Notes: a model not told the origin generated them from the letters alone. 24,532 nucleotides of DNA from Oscillospiraceae bacterium (GCA_031261245.1 JAISKU010000116.1:1-24532), one strand, 5' to 3'. Positions 15,736 to 23,130 are shown, counted from the stretch's first letter. Numbers and translations are program-made.

Positions 15736-16858
15736 TTCGCACCTCATTTGAGCTTAATCTGACAGGCAGAATCATGTAGATGAAATTCTCCTCCGCGCCG
15801 TCGGCCGGGAGGATTACGCACGGCGTGACGGGCGTTGTGAGACAAATTTTCAGCTCGTCAGCCGGAGCCGCCTTGAGCGCGTCGAGCAGGTACCTGTTGT
15901 TGAAGCCGATCTCGAGCTTTTCGCCGTCGCCGTCCATCGCGCACTCGTCATGCGCCTGTCCGTAGGCGGAGATGGTGAGCAGGGACAGCGTCCCGTCGTC
16001 AAACACGCAGCGCACTGGGCTTTTCACCTTGTCGCTTATGATGAGCGACACGCGCTCCACCGCCTGCTCCAGCTCGCGCCGGGAGACCTTGAGCTCATAC
16101 TTGCTGTTTTGCGGGATCGACGTGCGGTAGTTGAGGAATTCGCCCTCGAGCCGCCGCGAGATGAGCAGCGTGTTGTCGAGCTTGAAGATGACGTGCTTGT
16201 CGCCGACGATTATCTCCACGTCGCCGTCGCCGGCCGAGAGGATGCGCTCTATCTCCCCGAGCGCGGAGCCGGGGACGATGAACGAGACTGCCTCGGCCTC
16301 GCGCAGAAGCTCCTCCCGGCGCAGGGCGAGGCGGAAGCCGTCCACCGCGACGGCGGTGATCGTCTTGCCCTCCGTCTCAAACAGCGCGCCGGTGTACACG
16401 GGGCGGGACTCGTTGTCCGACACGGCGAAAACCGTGCGGGCGATCATGTCGCGCAGGATGCGGCCCTCGATGCGCAACGTCGTCTGTCCCTCGGCCGCCG
16501 GGAGCGCGGGGTAGTCGGCGGGGGGCGAGCCGACGATGTCAAACGAGGACACGCCGCTCTCTATCTTTGTGTTGTAGGAGGCGCTGACGGAGACTGTGAC
16601 CTCCTCGCCCGGCAGGCGGCGGATGATGTCGCCGAACAGGCGGGCGTTGAGGATGACGGAGCCGCTCTCCGGGACGCGCGCGTCCGTCTCCGACACGATG
16701 CCGGTTTTCAGGTCGTAGCCCGTGATGCGCACGCGGCCGCGCTCGGTCGCCTCGATGAGCAGACCCTCAAGCGCGGGTACGGGACTTTTTGCGGCGGAGG
16801 CACGCGCGGCGATTGTGGCCGCCTGCACGAGCTCCGCTCTGCCGCATGAAAATTTCAT
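15725..16858 (-). CDS. dnaN: DNA polymerase III beta subunit (sliding clamp)
   Basis: The processivity clamp, a ring that encircles DNA and tethers the polymerase; 377 residues with three similar clamp domains. Visible family marks are the N-terminal MKFSCGRAELVQA, the GLLIEAT and LKTGIVSETDA strands of domain 1, AVDGFRLALRREELL in domain 2, and the C-terminal YMILPVRL, which forms part of the clamp surface. ATG 16858 has a strong GGAGGA site nine bases upstream. It follows dnaA across the presumed origin region, the usual Firmicute arrangement, and overlaps yaaA at its end. Confidence 0.96.
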   Translation of the reverse strand: MKFSCGRAELVQAATIAARASAAKSPVPALEGLLIEATERGRVRITGYDLKTGIVSETDARVPESGSVILNARLFGDIIRRLPGEEVTVSVSASYNTKIESGVSSFDIVGSPPADYPALPAAEGQTTLRIEGRILRDMIARTVFAVSDNESRPVYTGALFETEGKTITAVAVDGFRLALRREELLREAEAVSFIVPGSALGEIERILSAGDGDVEIIVGDKHVIFKLDNTLLISRRLEGEFLNYRTSIPQNSKYELKVSRRELEQAVERVSLIISDKVKSPVRCVFDDGTLSLLTISAYGQAHDECAMDGDGEKLEIGFNNRYLLDALKAAPADELKICLTTPVTPCVILPADGAEENFIYMILPVRLSSNEVRNEN

Positions 16859-17069
16859 AGCTTTTTTCCTCCGGAAGATTTTTTTCTTTTTTTTTGGAAT
16901 CTGGGACAGACAGAGAGAATATAATATTTATTTAGCAGTAGTGGTCGTAGAGGGGAATTTTGTTGAAAAGGGGAAGAAGTGGCTGTCCCGCCTCATAAAG
17001 ATTTCCACAGGTGTGTGTTGACTTCTCACGTAAAAAACACAACAATCCCCATCACAGCCATTGTAGAAG
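16859..17069. other. Putative chromosomal replication origin (oriC), dnaA-dnaN gap
   Basis: A 211-base AT-rich non-coding gap in an otherwise very GC-rich window, in the standard place for a Firmicute unwinding region. On the minus strand, running from dnaA to dnaN, it holds a degenerate DnaA-box-like TTTTCAACA (16961-16969), a GC-richer spacer, six DnaA-trio-like triplets (16933-16950), an AT-only stretch (16918-16932), and a T-rich tract on the plus strand (16879-16895). Another box-like ATTTCCACA lies on the plus strand at 17001-17009. GGGACAG (16903-16909) and CTGTCCC (16983-16989) form an inverted repeat around the core. No exact TTATCCACA occurs here, so the boxes are weak by the usual consensus. 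Confidence 0.7.
16918..16950 (-). promoter_or_regulatory. DnaA-trio-like triplets and AT-rich unwinding element
   Basis: Reading the minus strand away from the box-like site, 16950 down to 16933 splits into CTA CGA CCA CTA CTG CTA. It is followed directly by 15 bases containing only A and T (16932 down to 16918). In Bacillus subtilis the DnaA-trios are CTA-like triplets between a DnaA box and the AT-rich melting site. Four of the six triplets here keep the central T. The likeness is in layout and sequence; function is inferred. Confidence 0.55.
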
Positions 17070-18416
17070 TTAGCGGGGGGACTTTGTCTCGTTGGACTCG
17101 ACGCGGGTCTGGATGTTTGAGGTGATGTCGCGGATTGTCTGTACGTTGTCGCCGCCGGCGCGGACGTTGTCCTCGATGTTGCGGACGCTGTTTATCACGG
17201 TGGAGTGGTCGCGGCCGCCGAAGATTGTGCCGATGTCGGCGAGGGAGAGGGGCGTGAGGGTGCGCATGAGGTACATGGATATCTGGCGCGCCTGCGCCGT
17301 CGCGCGCGTGCGGCTGGGCCCCTTGAGGTCCTCCGGCGAGAGCATGAAGAATTTCGCGGTCTCCGCGATGATGATGTCGGCGGTGATGAGCCGCTCATTC
17401 TCGCGCAGCATGTCCTTTATCTGGCGCGTGACCTCCGCGACGGTGAGGCCGCGCTCCCCGTAAATATCGCTGTAGGCGCGGATTTTTTTGACGGCGCCCT
17501 CGAGCTGGCGCACGTTCGCGGACATGTTCTCCGATATGTACTCCGCGACGTCCTCCGGCAGCGCAAAGCCGAGCTCGCGCGCCTTGTTGTGGATTATCGC
17601 CATGCGCGTCTCGTAGTCGGGCGGCTGTATATCGGCGATGAGACCCCACTCAAACCGCGTGCGGAGCCTGTCCTCGAGGTGGGCGATCTCCTTGGGCGGG
17701 CGGTCGCACGTGAGGACGATTTGGCGGCCGGCCTCGTAGAGGGTGTTGAAGGTGTGGAAAAACTCCTCCTGCGTCGCCTGCTTGCCCGCGATGAACTGTA
17801 TGTCGTCCATGAGAAACACGTTGGCGTAGCGGTATTTCTCGCGAAACTCAATATTTCGGCCGGCCTGTATCGCGCGCACGAGGTCGTTCGTGAAATCGTC
17901 GCCGTTGACGTAGACGATGTTGTACTCCGGGTGGGACAGGCCGAGGGAGCGGCGAATCGCGCGCAGCAGGTGGGTTTTGCCGAGGCCGGACTGGCCGTAG
18001 ATGAACAGCGGGTTGTAGGTGCGGCCGGGCTGTTCCGACGCGACGGCGAGAGCCGCCGCCTGCGCGAATTTGTTGGAGTTGCCGACCACAAAGCGCTCAA
18101 ACGTGTACTCCTCGTCCTCGCCCCGAAGCTCGCGCTGCATGTCCAGACGTGCGGCGAGGCCGGCGTCGTCGAGGACGCGCACCTCATACTCCCCGGGCAG
18201 GAGTTGGCGCAGCGCCTCCTTCACCGGGGCGATCCAGTTGCCGTCGATGACGTCGCGCTTGTACGGGGACGGGGTATGTAAAACGAGCTCACCTGCCGCG
18301 AGCTCCACCAGTTCGCAGTCGTTGAACCACGTGTCTATGGCGACGGAGGACACTTTTTCACCGAGAAGAGAGAGCAGACGCCCCCACACCTCGGCCTTTA
18401 CATTGTCGTCGTTCAT
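17070..18416 (-). CDS. dnaA: Chromosomal replication initiator protein DnaA
   Basis: The AAA+ initiator that binds DnaA boxes and melts the origin; 448 residues. Domain I is at the N-terminus (about 1-75), linker domain II is very short, and domain III has Walker A GQSGLGKT (141-148), Walker B FLMDDI (201-206) and an arginine-rich RLRTRFEWG segment. Domain IV carries the DNA-binding signature GGRDHSTV (400-407). I chose ATG 18416 because GGAGGTG lies nine bases upstream; an in-frame GTG at 18428 overlaps that site. A good promoter with a DnaA-box-like site in its spacer lies 45-73 bases upstream, which suggests self-regulation. Confidence 0.97.
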   Translation of the reverse strand: MNDDNVKAEVWGRLLSLLGEKVSSVAIDTWFNDCELVELAAGELVLHTPSPYKRDVIDGNWIAPVKEALRQLLPGEYEVRVLDDAGLAARLDMQRELRGEDEEYTFERFVVGNSNKFAQAAALAVASEQPGRTYNPLFIYGQSGLGKTHLLRAIRRSLGLSHPEYNIVYVNGDDFTNDLVRAIQAGRNIEFREKYRYANVFLMDDIQFIAGKQATQEEFFHTFNTLYEAGRQIVLTCDRPPKEIAHLEDRLRTRFEWGLIADIQPPDYETRMAIIHNKARELGFALPEDVAEYISENMSANVRQLEGAVKKIRAYSDIYGERGLTVAEVTRQIKDMLRENERLITADIIIAETAKFFMLSPEDLKGPSRTRATAQARQISMYLMRTLTPLSLADIGTIFGGRDHSTVINSVRNIEDNVRAGGDNVQTIRDITSNIQTRVESNETKSPR

Positions 18417-18460
18417 TAAGCGCGGCACCTCCGAAAAATTTGAGCTGTATCCAGAGGGTT

Positions 18461-18489
18461 ATTATATACCTGTTTTGTGGAAAAAGCAA
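18461..18489 (-). promoter_or_regulatory. dnaA promoter with DnaA-box-like site in the spacer
   Basis: Minus strand: -35 TTGCTT (18484-18489), a 17-base spacer, and a perfect -10 TATAAT (18461-18466). TTTTCCACA (18476-18484), one mismatch from the TTATCCACA box, spans the end of the -35 and the first half of the spacer. DnaA bound there would block RNA polymerase. Transcription would start near 18454, giving a leader of about 38 bases. Confidence 0.7.
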
Positions 18490-18494
18490 TGGTT

Positions 18495-20195
18495 CTAAGA
18501 AAAAAGGACGCCTTGGGCGTCCTTTTTTCTGTCTTTTGCGAGGGTGGGGGGCGGAGAACCCCATCCGTCGTCGTATAGTGTGCCGGTGACGCCCTCGAGG
18601 TACACCCTGAAGGGGCTGTTACCGTTGCGGAGCTCGTTGAGGAACGGGAGGACGTCGTGGTTCGCGAGCTGCGTGAGCTCGCCCGTGCCGCTCACCGCCT
18701 CCGAGCCCGTGATAACGACGAGCGAGGAGTTCGAGGCGGAGAGGAACGTGTTGCCCGTGTAGCGCCCGAGGAGAGCGGCGAAATCGGTGATGGCGCCGAG
18801 GCCGAACGGGTTGCCGTCGAACGTCTCCAGCGTGCAGGAGTGCAGCGTCGTGTTCGCGGGCTTTGAGCTCCACATCGCGAAGCCGCCGGAGTGGTTGAGC
18901 AGGGAGCTGTCAGTCACGGTGACGCCGCCCGTCGCGGCCTCCCCGACGTACACGGCGTAGCGGTTTGTGCCGCCGGTCACGTCGTCCGTGAGTCGCACGA
19001 CGACGTCGCTGAGGACAGCGCCGCCGCCGCGGCTGTCGGCGACCATGATCGCCGCGGCCTCCGTGCCCTGCTCGCGCAGCGCGTCGAAGTCCGTTATCTC
19101 AAGCGTCAGATTTTGCAGCAGGAGGTCGTCCTCCCCGGGGAGGAACGACATGTTCCGCAGGGTGTGCGCGCCGCCGTGGAGCGTGAGGTCGCGGTTTAGC
19201 GCGAGCTGCGTGTTCTCCCCGTCCACGTCGTCGGCGAGGACGAGCGTCGGGCGGTTGACGTCGGTATTGGCGGAGGTGACGAGCTCGTCCCGCGTCCTGA
19301 CGTTCGCGAAGAGCGTCCACTCACCGTCGATTTTTTCGTAGGAGTAGCCCGTGCCGCCGTTGCGCGAGTTGTCCGTGAAGGTGAAGCTCTCCAGGCCGAT
19401 GGGGACGCGGAAGCGCAGGCGCGCGGCGGCGTCGGGCTCTCCCTGGTCGCTCTGTGTGAGCGCTTCAAACTCCCACTCCACGCCGTCGGTGACGTCGGAG
19501 AACGCGCCGGAGTACGTCTCGTCGTCGGAGACGTCGTTATAGACGAAGGAGCCGGAGCTGAGGAGCGGCGCGGAGCCGCCCATGACGTTCAGGAGGAGCT
19601 GGCACAGCTCTCCGCGCGTGATGGGGTTTTGGGGGAACAGATTGTCGCCGTGGAACGCGCCGTCGAAGAGGCCGTGCTCCACGCACGCGGAGACGGCGTC
19701 GCGCGCCCACGGGGAGATGCTTCCGGCGTCGGGGTAATTATCGCAGGCGTCGTCGCCGTCCACGCCGGGGAGATACGTGCGCGCGAGCACGGCGGCGGCC
19801 TGCTCCCGCGTTACGTGGGTTTTGCGGCCGAACTCCGTGTCCGACACGCCGTTGAAGAAGCCGAGCGCGTGCATGACGACGATGGCGTTGTCAACCTCGC
19901 CGCCGGAGATGCGCGGAACGTCCCTGAAGGTGTGCGGCCCGCGCACGTGGAAGGTGCGGGCCCAGACGACGGCGAATTGCTCGCGCGTGAGCGCGGCGTC
20001 GGGCGCGAAGTGGGTCGGCGACACGCCGCGGACAAAGCCGCGGTCGGCGCAGTAGAGTATCGCGCCGTAGTGGGGATCCTCGTCCGTCACGTCGGCGAAA
20101 TCCGGCGCGGCGGCGACGGCGCGCGACGTGAACATCGCGGCGGCCGTGAGCGCCGCGAGGAGAAGCGACATGGCGCGTTTGTATGAGTTATCCAT
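18495..20195 (-). CDS. Secreted S-layer-homology (SLH) domain protein
   Basis: A 566-residue exported protein. It has a signal peptide (about 1-30, ending near AVAAA) and three SLH-type repeats (about 31-85, 87-140 and 150-205) of the form FADV...A..YC...G...G....F.P...LTREQF, which usually hold proteins to cell-wall secondary polymers. The rest (about 210-550) is rich in short beta-strand-like, Asn/Thr/Gly-rich segments, possibly a beta-helix, with no enzyme motif I recognise. ATG 20195 is chosen because AAAGGG lies eight bases upstream; a GTG at 20216 lacks this. That ribosome-binding site sits in one arm of a stem-loop (20199-20251). The last codons coincide with a terminator hairpin, so the gene end is odd. 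It is an accessory-type gene between parB and dnaA. Confidence 0.85.
   Translation of the reverse strand: MDNSYKRAMSLLLAALTAAAMFTSRAVAAAPDFADVTDEDPHYGAILYCADRGFVRGVSPTHFAPDAALTREQFAVVWARTFHVRGPHTFRDVPRISGGEVDNAIVVMHALGFFNGVSDTEFGRKTHVTREQAAAVLARTYLPGVDGDDACDNYPDAGSISPWARDAVSACVEHGLFDGAFHGDNLFPQNPITRGELCQLLLNVMGGSAPLLSSGSFVYNDVSDDETYSGAFSDVTDGVEWEFEALTQSDQGEPDAAARLRFRVPIGLESFTFTDNSRNGGTGYSYEKIDGEWTLFANVRTRDELVTSANTDVNRPTLVLADDVDGENTQLALNRDLTLHGGAHTLRNMSFLPGEDDLLLQNLTLEITDFDALREQGTEAAAIMVADSRGGGAVLSDVVVRLTDDVTGGTNRYAVYVGEAATGGVTVTDSSLLNHSGGFAMWSSKPANTTLHSCTLETFDGNPFGLGAITDFAALLGRYTGNTFLSASNSSLVVITGSEAVSGTGELTQLANHDVLPFLNELRNGNSPFRVYLEGVTGTLYDDGWGSPPPTLAKDRKKDAQGVLFS
18500..18528 (-). terminator. 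Intrinsic terminator overlapping the end of the SLH gene
   Basis: Stem AAAAAAGGACGCC, loop of three, stem GGCGTCCTTTTTT. On the minus strand the GC stem is followed by six T residues, then CTTAG. The hairpin lies within the last codons of the SLH gene, whose TAG stop is at 18495-18497. By symmetry it could also act on the plus strand. It separates the SLH gene from the dnaA promoter. Confidence 0.88.
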
Positions 20196-20198
20196 ATG

Positions 20199-20251
20199 AA
20201 AAACCCTTTCGTTCACAATTTTATGACGCGGTTATTTTGTGACGAAAGGGT
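20199..20251 (-). terminator. Stem-loop between parB and the SLH gene: terminator or attenuator
   Basis: ACCCTTTCGTTCACAA (20203-20218) pairs with TTGTGACGAAAGGGT (20237-20251) with one bulged base; the loop is about 18 bases. On the minus strand the stem is followed by five T residues (20203-20199), the pattern of an intrinsic terminator for parB. The same arm contains AAAGGG, the ribosome-binding site of the SLH gene, so folding would also hide that site in any read-through message. Confidence 0.65.
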
Positions 20252-20274
20252 GTGTCGGGATACGTGGAAAATTT

Positions 20275-21117
20275 TTATGCTTGCGGGGCGGGTTTTTTCG
20301 CGACGGTGACGGTTATGGTGAGCGTCGCGTCGTCCTCGGTTTTCTCGAGCGACACGGCGAGACCGTTTTTGCGCATGATCTCCGCGCCGCGCTCGACCGA
20401 GTTCACGAAAAACCTGTAATCCTTTACCATTATGACGGGCCGCGCGGGAATTTTTTCCGGAACAGGCTCCGGCGGCGCGGCGCGCGGGACGCCGAGCTGC
20501 TCCTCGATGTACTCCTCCGCCTGAGAGACGTTCATGTCGTCCGCGATCATGCGGCCGAGCGCCGAGGCCATCGCCTGCTCCGTCGGCAGGCGCAGCAGCG
20601 CGCGGGCGTGGCGCTCCGTCAGTCCGGCGGCGCGGACGGCGTAGAGCAGCTCCGGCGGGAGCTTGAGCAGGCGCAGCTTGTTCGCCACGGCGGGCTGTGA
20701 GCGGCCGACGAGACGCGCGATCTCCTCCTGAGAGTAGTTGTACAGCTCACGCAGGCGGTCGAGCGCGCGCGCCTCCTCGAGGAAATCGAGGTCGCGGCGC
20801 TGGAGATTCTCCACGAGCACGATGGCGGCGGATTGCTCCTCCCCCACGTCGAGGACGATGCACGGCACGTCGCGCACGCCCGCGAGCTTTGCGGCGCAAA
20901 GCCGGCGCTCCCCCGAGACGAGCTCATATCCGCGCCCCTCGCGGCGGACGGTGAGCGGCTGGAGCACGCCGTACTTCGCGATGCTCGCCGACAGCTCGCG
21001 CATCGCGCCGGGATCGGCGGTGCGGCGGGAGGTCGCGGGGTTCACGGAGATGCTTTCCGCCGCGAGGTAGACGACGCGCCCGGAGTCGTACAGGCCGCGT
21101 TTTTTTGTGAGCTGCAT
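20275..21117 (-). CDS. ParB/Spo0J/Noc family protein (orphan, no ParA in window)
   Basis: A DNA-binding CTPase-fold protein of 280 residues. The N-terminal ParB domain contains the GERRLCAA CTP-binding motif (GERR 69-72) and ENLQRRDL (103-110). A helix-turn-helix follows (about 127-151, YSQEEIARLVGRSQPAVANKL), then a linker and a C-terminal region reading KDYRFFVNSVERGAEIMRKNG that resembles clostridial Noc-type proteins. It could act in chromosome segregation (ParB/Spo0J) or nucleoid occlusion (Noc). Near mnmE and without parA, Noc is plausible, but the two cannot be separated here. The start is either ATG 21117, chosen because it gives the family-like LTKKRGLYDSG N-terminus, or GTG 21138. 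No full parS site is seen in the window. Confidence 0.88.
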   Translation of the reverse strand: MQLTKKRGLYDSGRVVYLAAESISVNPATSRRTADPGAMRELSASIAKYGVLQPLTVRREGRGYELVSGERRLCAAKLAGVRDVPCIVLDVGEEQSAAIVLVENLQRRDLDFLEEARALDRLRELYNYSQEEIARLVGRSQPAVANKLRLLKLPPELLYAVRAAGLTERHARALLRLPTEQAMASALGRMIADDMNVSQAEEYIEEQLGVPRAAPPEPVPEKIPARPVIMVKDYRFFVNSVERGAEIMRKNGLAVSLEKTEDDATLTITVTVAKKPAPQA

Positions 21118-21277
21118 GAGAAAATCGCCCCGTTTCACACATATTGTGGTCTTTTGGCCTATGATAAACCATATATAGTAAAAAATATGCGGAAAACTGG
21201 GAAGCGACGAGAAAATATGGGAGCCCGAGATTTCAAAAGCGTGTTTGGTTGTATGAAAAATAAATTTTGCGTACCTA

Positions 21278-21306
21278 TTGCAATGTTTGAAACCTTGTGG
21301 TATAAT
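21278..21306 (+). promoter_or_regulatory. Promoter for the C39-like lipoprotein gene
   Basis: Plus strand: -35 TTGCAA (21278-21283), a 17-base spacer, -10 TATAAT (21301-21306) with a TG extension just before it. Transcription would start near 21313, about 68 bases before the ATG. A small palindrome TTCGCGAA (21338-21345) lies in the leader and might be an operator. The 263-base gap between the parB and lipoprotein starts is AT-rich and holds no convincing gene. Confidence 0.75.
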
Positions 21307-21380
21307 GTGGTACTTCCAATAGATGTGTTGGGATTATTTCGCGAATGACGCGGAGGTCGCTTGGGGGGTAGGTGCCTGAG

Positions 21381-22133
21381 ATGAACAGAAAATTTGTTGC
21401 GGCGGCCGCGCTGTTCGGGCTCTGCGCGCTGGCGGCGTGCGTGAGAACGGGCGCGCCCGGGACGGCGGACAGCGTGGAGACGACGATTGTGAGCGCGCAG
21501 GTGCCGCTCGCGGACACTCCGGCGTTTGAGACGGCCACGCCGGCGATGGCGGAGCTGACGGGGAATTTTTCGGACGAGATGAAGCTGCCGCGCGGGCGGG
21601 ATCTCGACCCCGAGGGAGGGGCGGATCTGCACGAGCGGGAGAGGGACGACGAGCGTGTCGTCTCGCGCGATTTTTACAACATGAGAAGCGGCGGGACGCT
21701 TACGCTTTTGCCGCGTTTTAAGACGTATCAGCAGTCGGCGGATTGGTCCTCCGGCCCGGCGGCGGCGCTTATGGTGCTCGACTACTTCGGGCGGCTCGGC
21801 GCCTACGACGAGTACGCGCTCGCGGAGTTTGAGGCGGAGGGCGGCGTGGCGGCGATATTCGAGGAGGTCGGCGGGCTTGTGCTCTCGATGGTCGGAGATG
21901 CGACGCCGACGTCGGTTAACGCGTTGCTGAGTGAGGGAGTACCTGTTTTGGCGCACGCTGACGGCGGGTGGGTCGTCATCATAGGCCGGTATCTGATCCC
22001 CGACTTGGACGAGTTTATTATCGCCAATCCGTATGACACGCAGGACGGGAACCAGGACGGGTACAGCGCCGTCCCGGCGGAGGAGTTTCTCGAGGGCGCG
22101 GACGCGCTGTTCGCGGTGAGTTCGACACAGTAG
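21381..22133 (+). CDS. Lipoprotein with a C39-peptidase-like domain lacking catalytic residues
   Basis: A 250-residue predicted lipoprotein. The signal peptide ends in the lipobox LAAC (about residue 17), so it should be anchored on the outer face of the membrane. After a Thr/Glu-rich linker, residues 113-250 look like the C39-type papain-fold domain: YQQSADWSSGPAAALMVLDYFG, then WVVIIG, then NPYDTQDGNQDGY. In active members the first block has Cys before GPA and the second has His before Trp; here these are Ser124 and Gly196. Thus it is probably a non-peptidase, such as a binding protein, though a serine nucleophile cannot be excluded. ATG 21381 follows AGGTG; GTG 21372 is less likely. It has its own promoter and terminator and is the only plus-strand gene in the right part. 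Confidence 0.75.
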   Translation: MNRKFVAAAALFGLCALAACVRTGAPGTADSVETTIVSAQVPLADTPAFETATPAMAELTGNFSDEMKLPRGRDLDPEGGADLHERERDDERVVSRDFYNMRSGGTLTLLPRFKTYQQSADWSSGPAAALMVLDYFGRLGAYDEYALAEFEAEGGVAAIFEEVGGLVLSMVGDATPTSVNALLSEGVPVLAHADGGWVVIIGRYLIPDLDEFIIANPYDTQDGNQDGYSAVPAEEFLEGADALFAVSSTQ

Positions 22134-22144
22134 CGGAGAATATG

Positions 22145-22176
22145 AAAAGCGCGCCCCGAGAGGGGCGCGCTTTTTT
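22145..22176. terminator. Strong intrinsic terminator between convergent genes
   Basis: Stem AAGCGCGCCCC, loop GAGA, stem GGGGCGCGCTT, followed by T residues to 22176; AAAA precedes the stem, so it should work on both strands. It sits between the stop of the plus-strand lipoprotein gene and the stop of the minus-strand hydrolase gene. Confidence 0.93.
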
Positions 22177-22188
22177 GCGCTGTTGCGG

Positions 22189-23091
22189 CTATTTGAGCGC
22201 GTCGGCGAGGAAATTGAAGATTATATCCTGATTTTCCGGGGCGTTGAATTTCTCATCGCCGTGGAACGCGCCGGGGATCACGTCCAGGCGCACGCGGGAC
22301 TCGCCGCAGACGGCGCGGATTTTCTCCGCGAGGGCGACGGACGCGGACGTGGGCACGACCTCGTCAAGCTCCCCGCCCTGTATGAGCGCGGGGGGAAGCG
22401 CGGGCGTGACGAAGTTCGTCGGGTCGGCGAAGTACGCGAGGGCGGGGTGCTTCCGCGGGTCAACGCCGAGGAAGAGCGCCGCGAAATCGTCCACCTCCGT
22501 CATGCCGGGGTACGGGCCCTGCGCGAAGGAGAACTCCGACTGCGCGACGAGGTCGTACACGCCGAAGAGGCCGATTGCGGCCTGTACGCGGCTCGAGACG
22601 TCGGGATTGCCCATGGACAAGTCCTCAAACGCGGGAATCTCCTGCGTTGCGGCGGCCATGAGCGCGTGGTACCCGCCCGCCGAGGTTCCGGCCGTCGCGA
22701 AGCGGTCAGGGTCGAGCAGATACGTCGCGGCGTTCGCGCGCAGGAAGCGGATTGCGGCCTTGAAGTCGAAAATAGGATACGGGAACACGCCGCCGTCGTC
22801 GGTGAGGCGCTGCTCCACGCTGACCACGGCGAAGCCGCGGTTGAGGCCGTCGATGACGACGGAGATCTGAAAATCGTCCTTCTCCCCGCCGCGAAACGCG
22901 CCGCCGTGGATGAAGATGATTGTCGGGAACGGGCCCTGCCCGCTCTCCGGCAGGTAGACGTCCAAGAGGTTGCTGCGGTGCGCGTCGGAGTAGCGCAGGT
23001 CGGTGAATTTCCGCGCGCCGTCCACGATTATGTGGGGCATCGCGAACGGTCCGGCGTCGGACGGGGGCGGCGCGACTTTGAAGGTGACCAT
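22189..23091 (-). CDS. Alpha/beta hydrolase (BD-FAE/esterase-like)
   Basis: A 300-residue alpha/beta-hydrolase-fold enzyme, probably an esterase or lipase. It shows the oxyanion-hole motif IFIHGGAF, the nucleophile elbow GTSAGG with Ser137, and candidate acid and base Asp243 (GELDEV) and His277 (AFHGDE). The LDVYLP start of the fold is typical of the BD-FAE/carboxylesterase branch. No signal peptide is seen, so it is probably cytoplasmic. The substrate is unknown. ATG 23091 has GGAG eight bases upstream. It lies 39 bases after mnmE and is probably co-transcribed with it; the gene ends at the bidirectional terminator at 22145-22176. Confidence 0.88.
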   Translation of the reverse strand: MVTFKVAPPPSDAGPFAMPHIIVDGARKFTDLRYSDAHRSNLLDVYLPESGQGPFPTIIFIHGGAFRGGEKDDFQISVVIDGLNRGFAVVSVEQRLTDDGGVFPYPIFDFKAAIRFLRANAATYLLDPDRFATAGTSAGGYHALMAAATQEIPAFEDLSMGNPDVSSRVQAAIGLFGVYDLVAQSEFSFAQGPYPGMTEVDDFAALFLGVDPRKHPALAYFADPTNFVTPALPPALIQGGELDEVVPTSASVALAEKIRAVCGESRVRLDVIPGAFHGDEKFNAPENQDIIFNFLADALK

Positions 23092-23130
23092 AGATATCTC
23101 CTTTTTTATGTCAAAATATTGTTTGCGGCT

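Noticed and set aside
15736..15747. ATG at 15747 as the yaaA start
   Set aside because: No ribosome-binding site upstream, whereas ATG 15735 has GAGG at good spacing.
17040..17067. Weak hairpin with T run just after dnaA as a terminator
   Set aside because: Only about five AT-rich pairs with a long loop; too weak to call.
21131..21150. Half of a parS-like site (GTTTCAC) at the parB start
   Set aside because: The other half of the palindrome is absent, so it does not make a ParB site.
21188..21348. A 54-codon plus-strand open frame upstream of the lipoprotein gene
   Set aside because: No ribosome-binding site, no recognisable similarity, and it overlaps the promoter of the lipoprotein gene.
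23101..23125. TTGACA before the hydrolase gene as a -35 element
   Set aside because: There is no room for a -10 between it and the ribosome-binding site.
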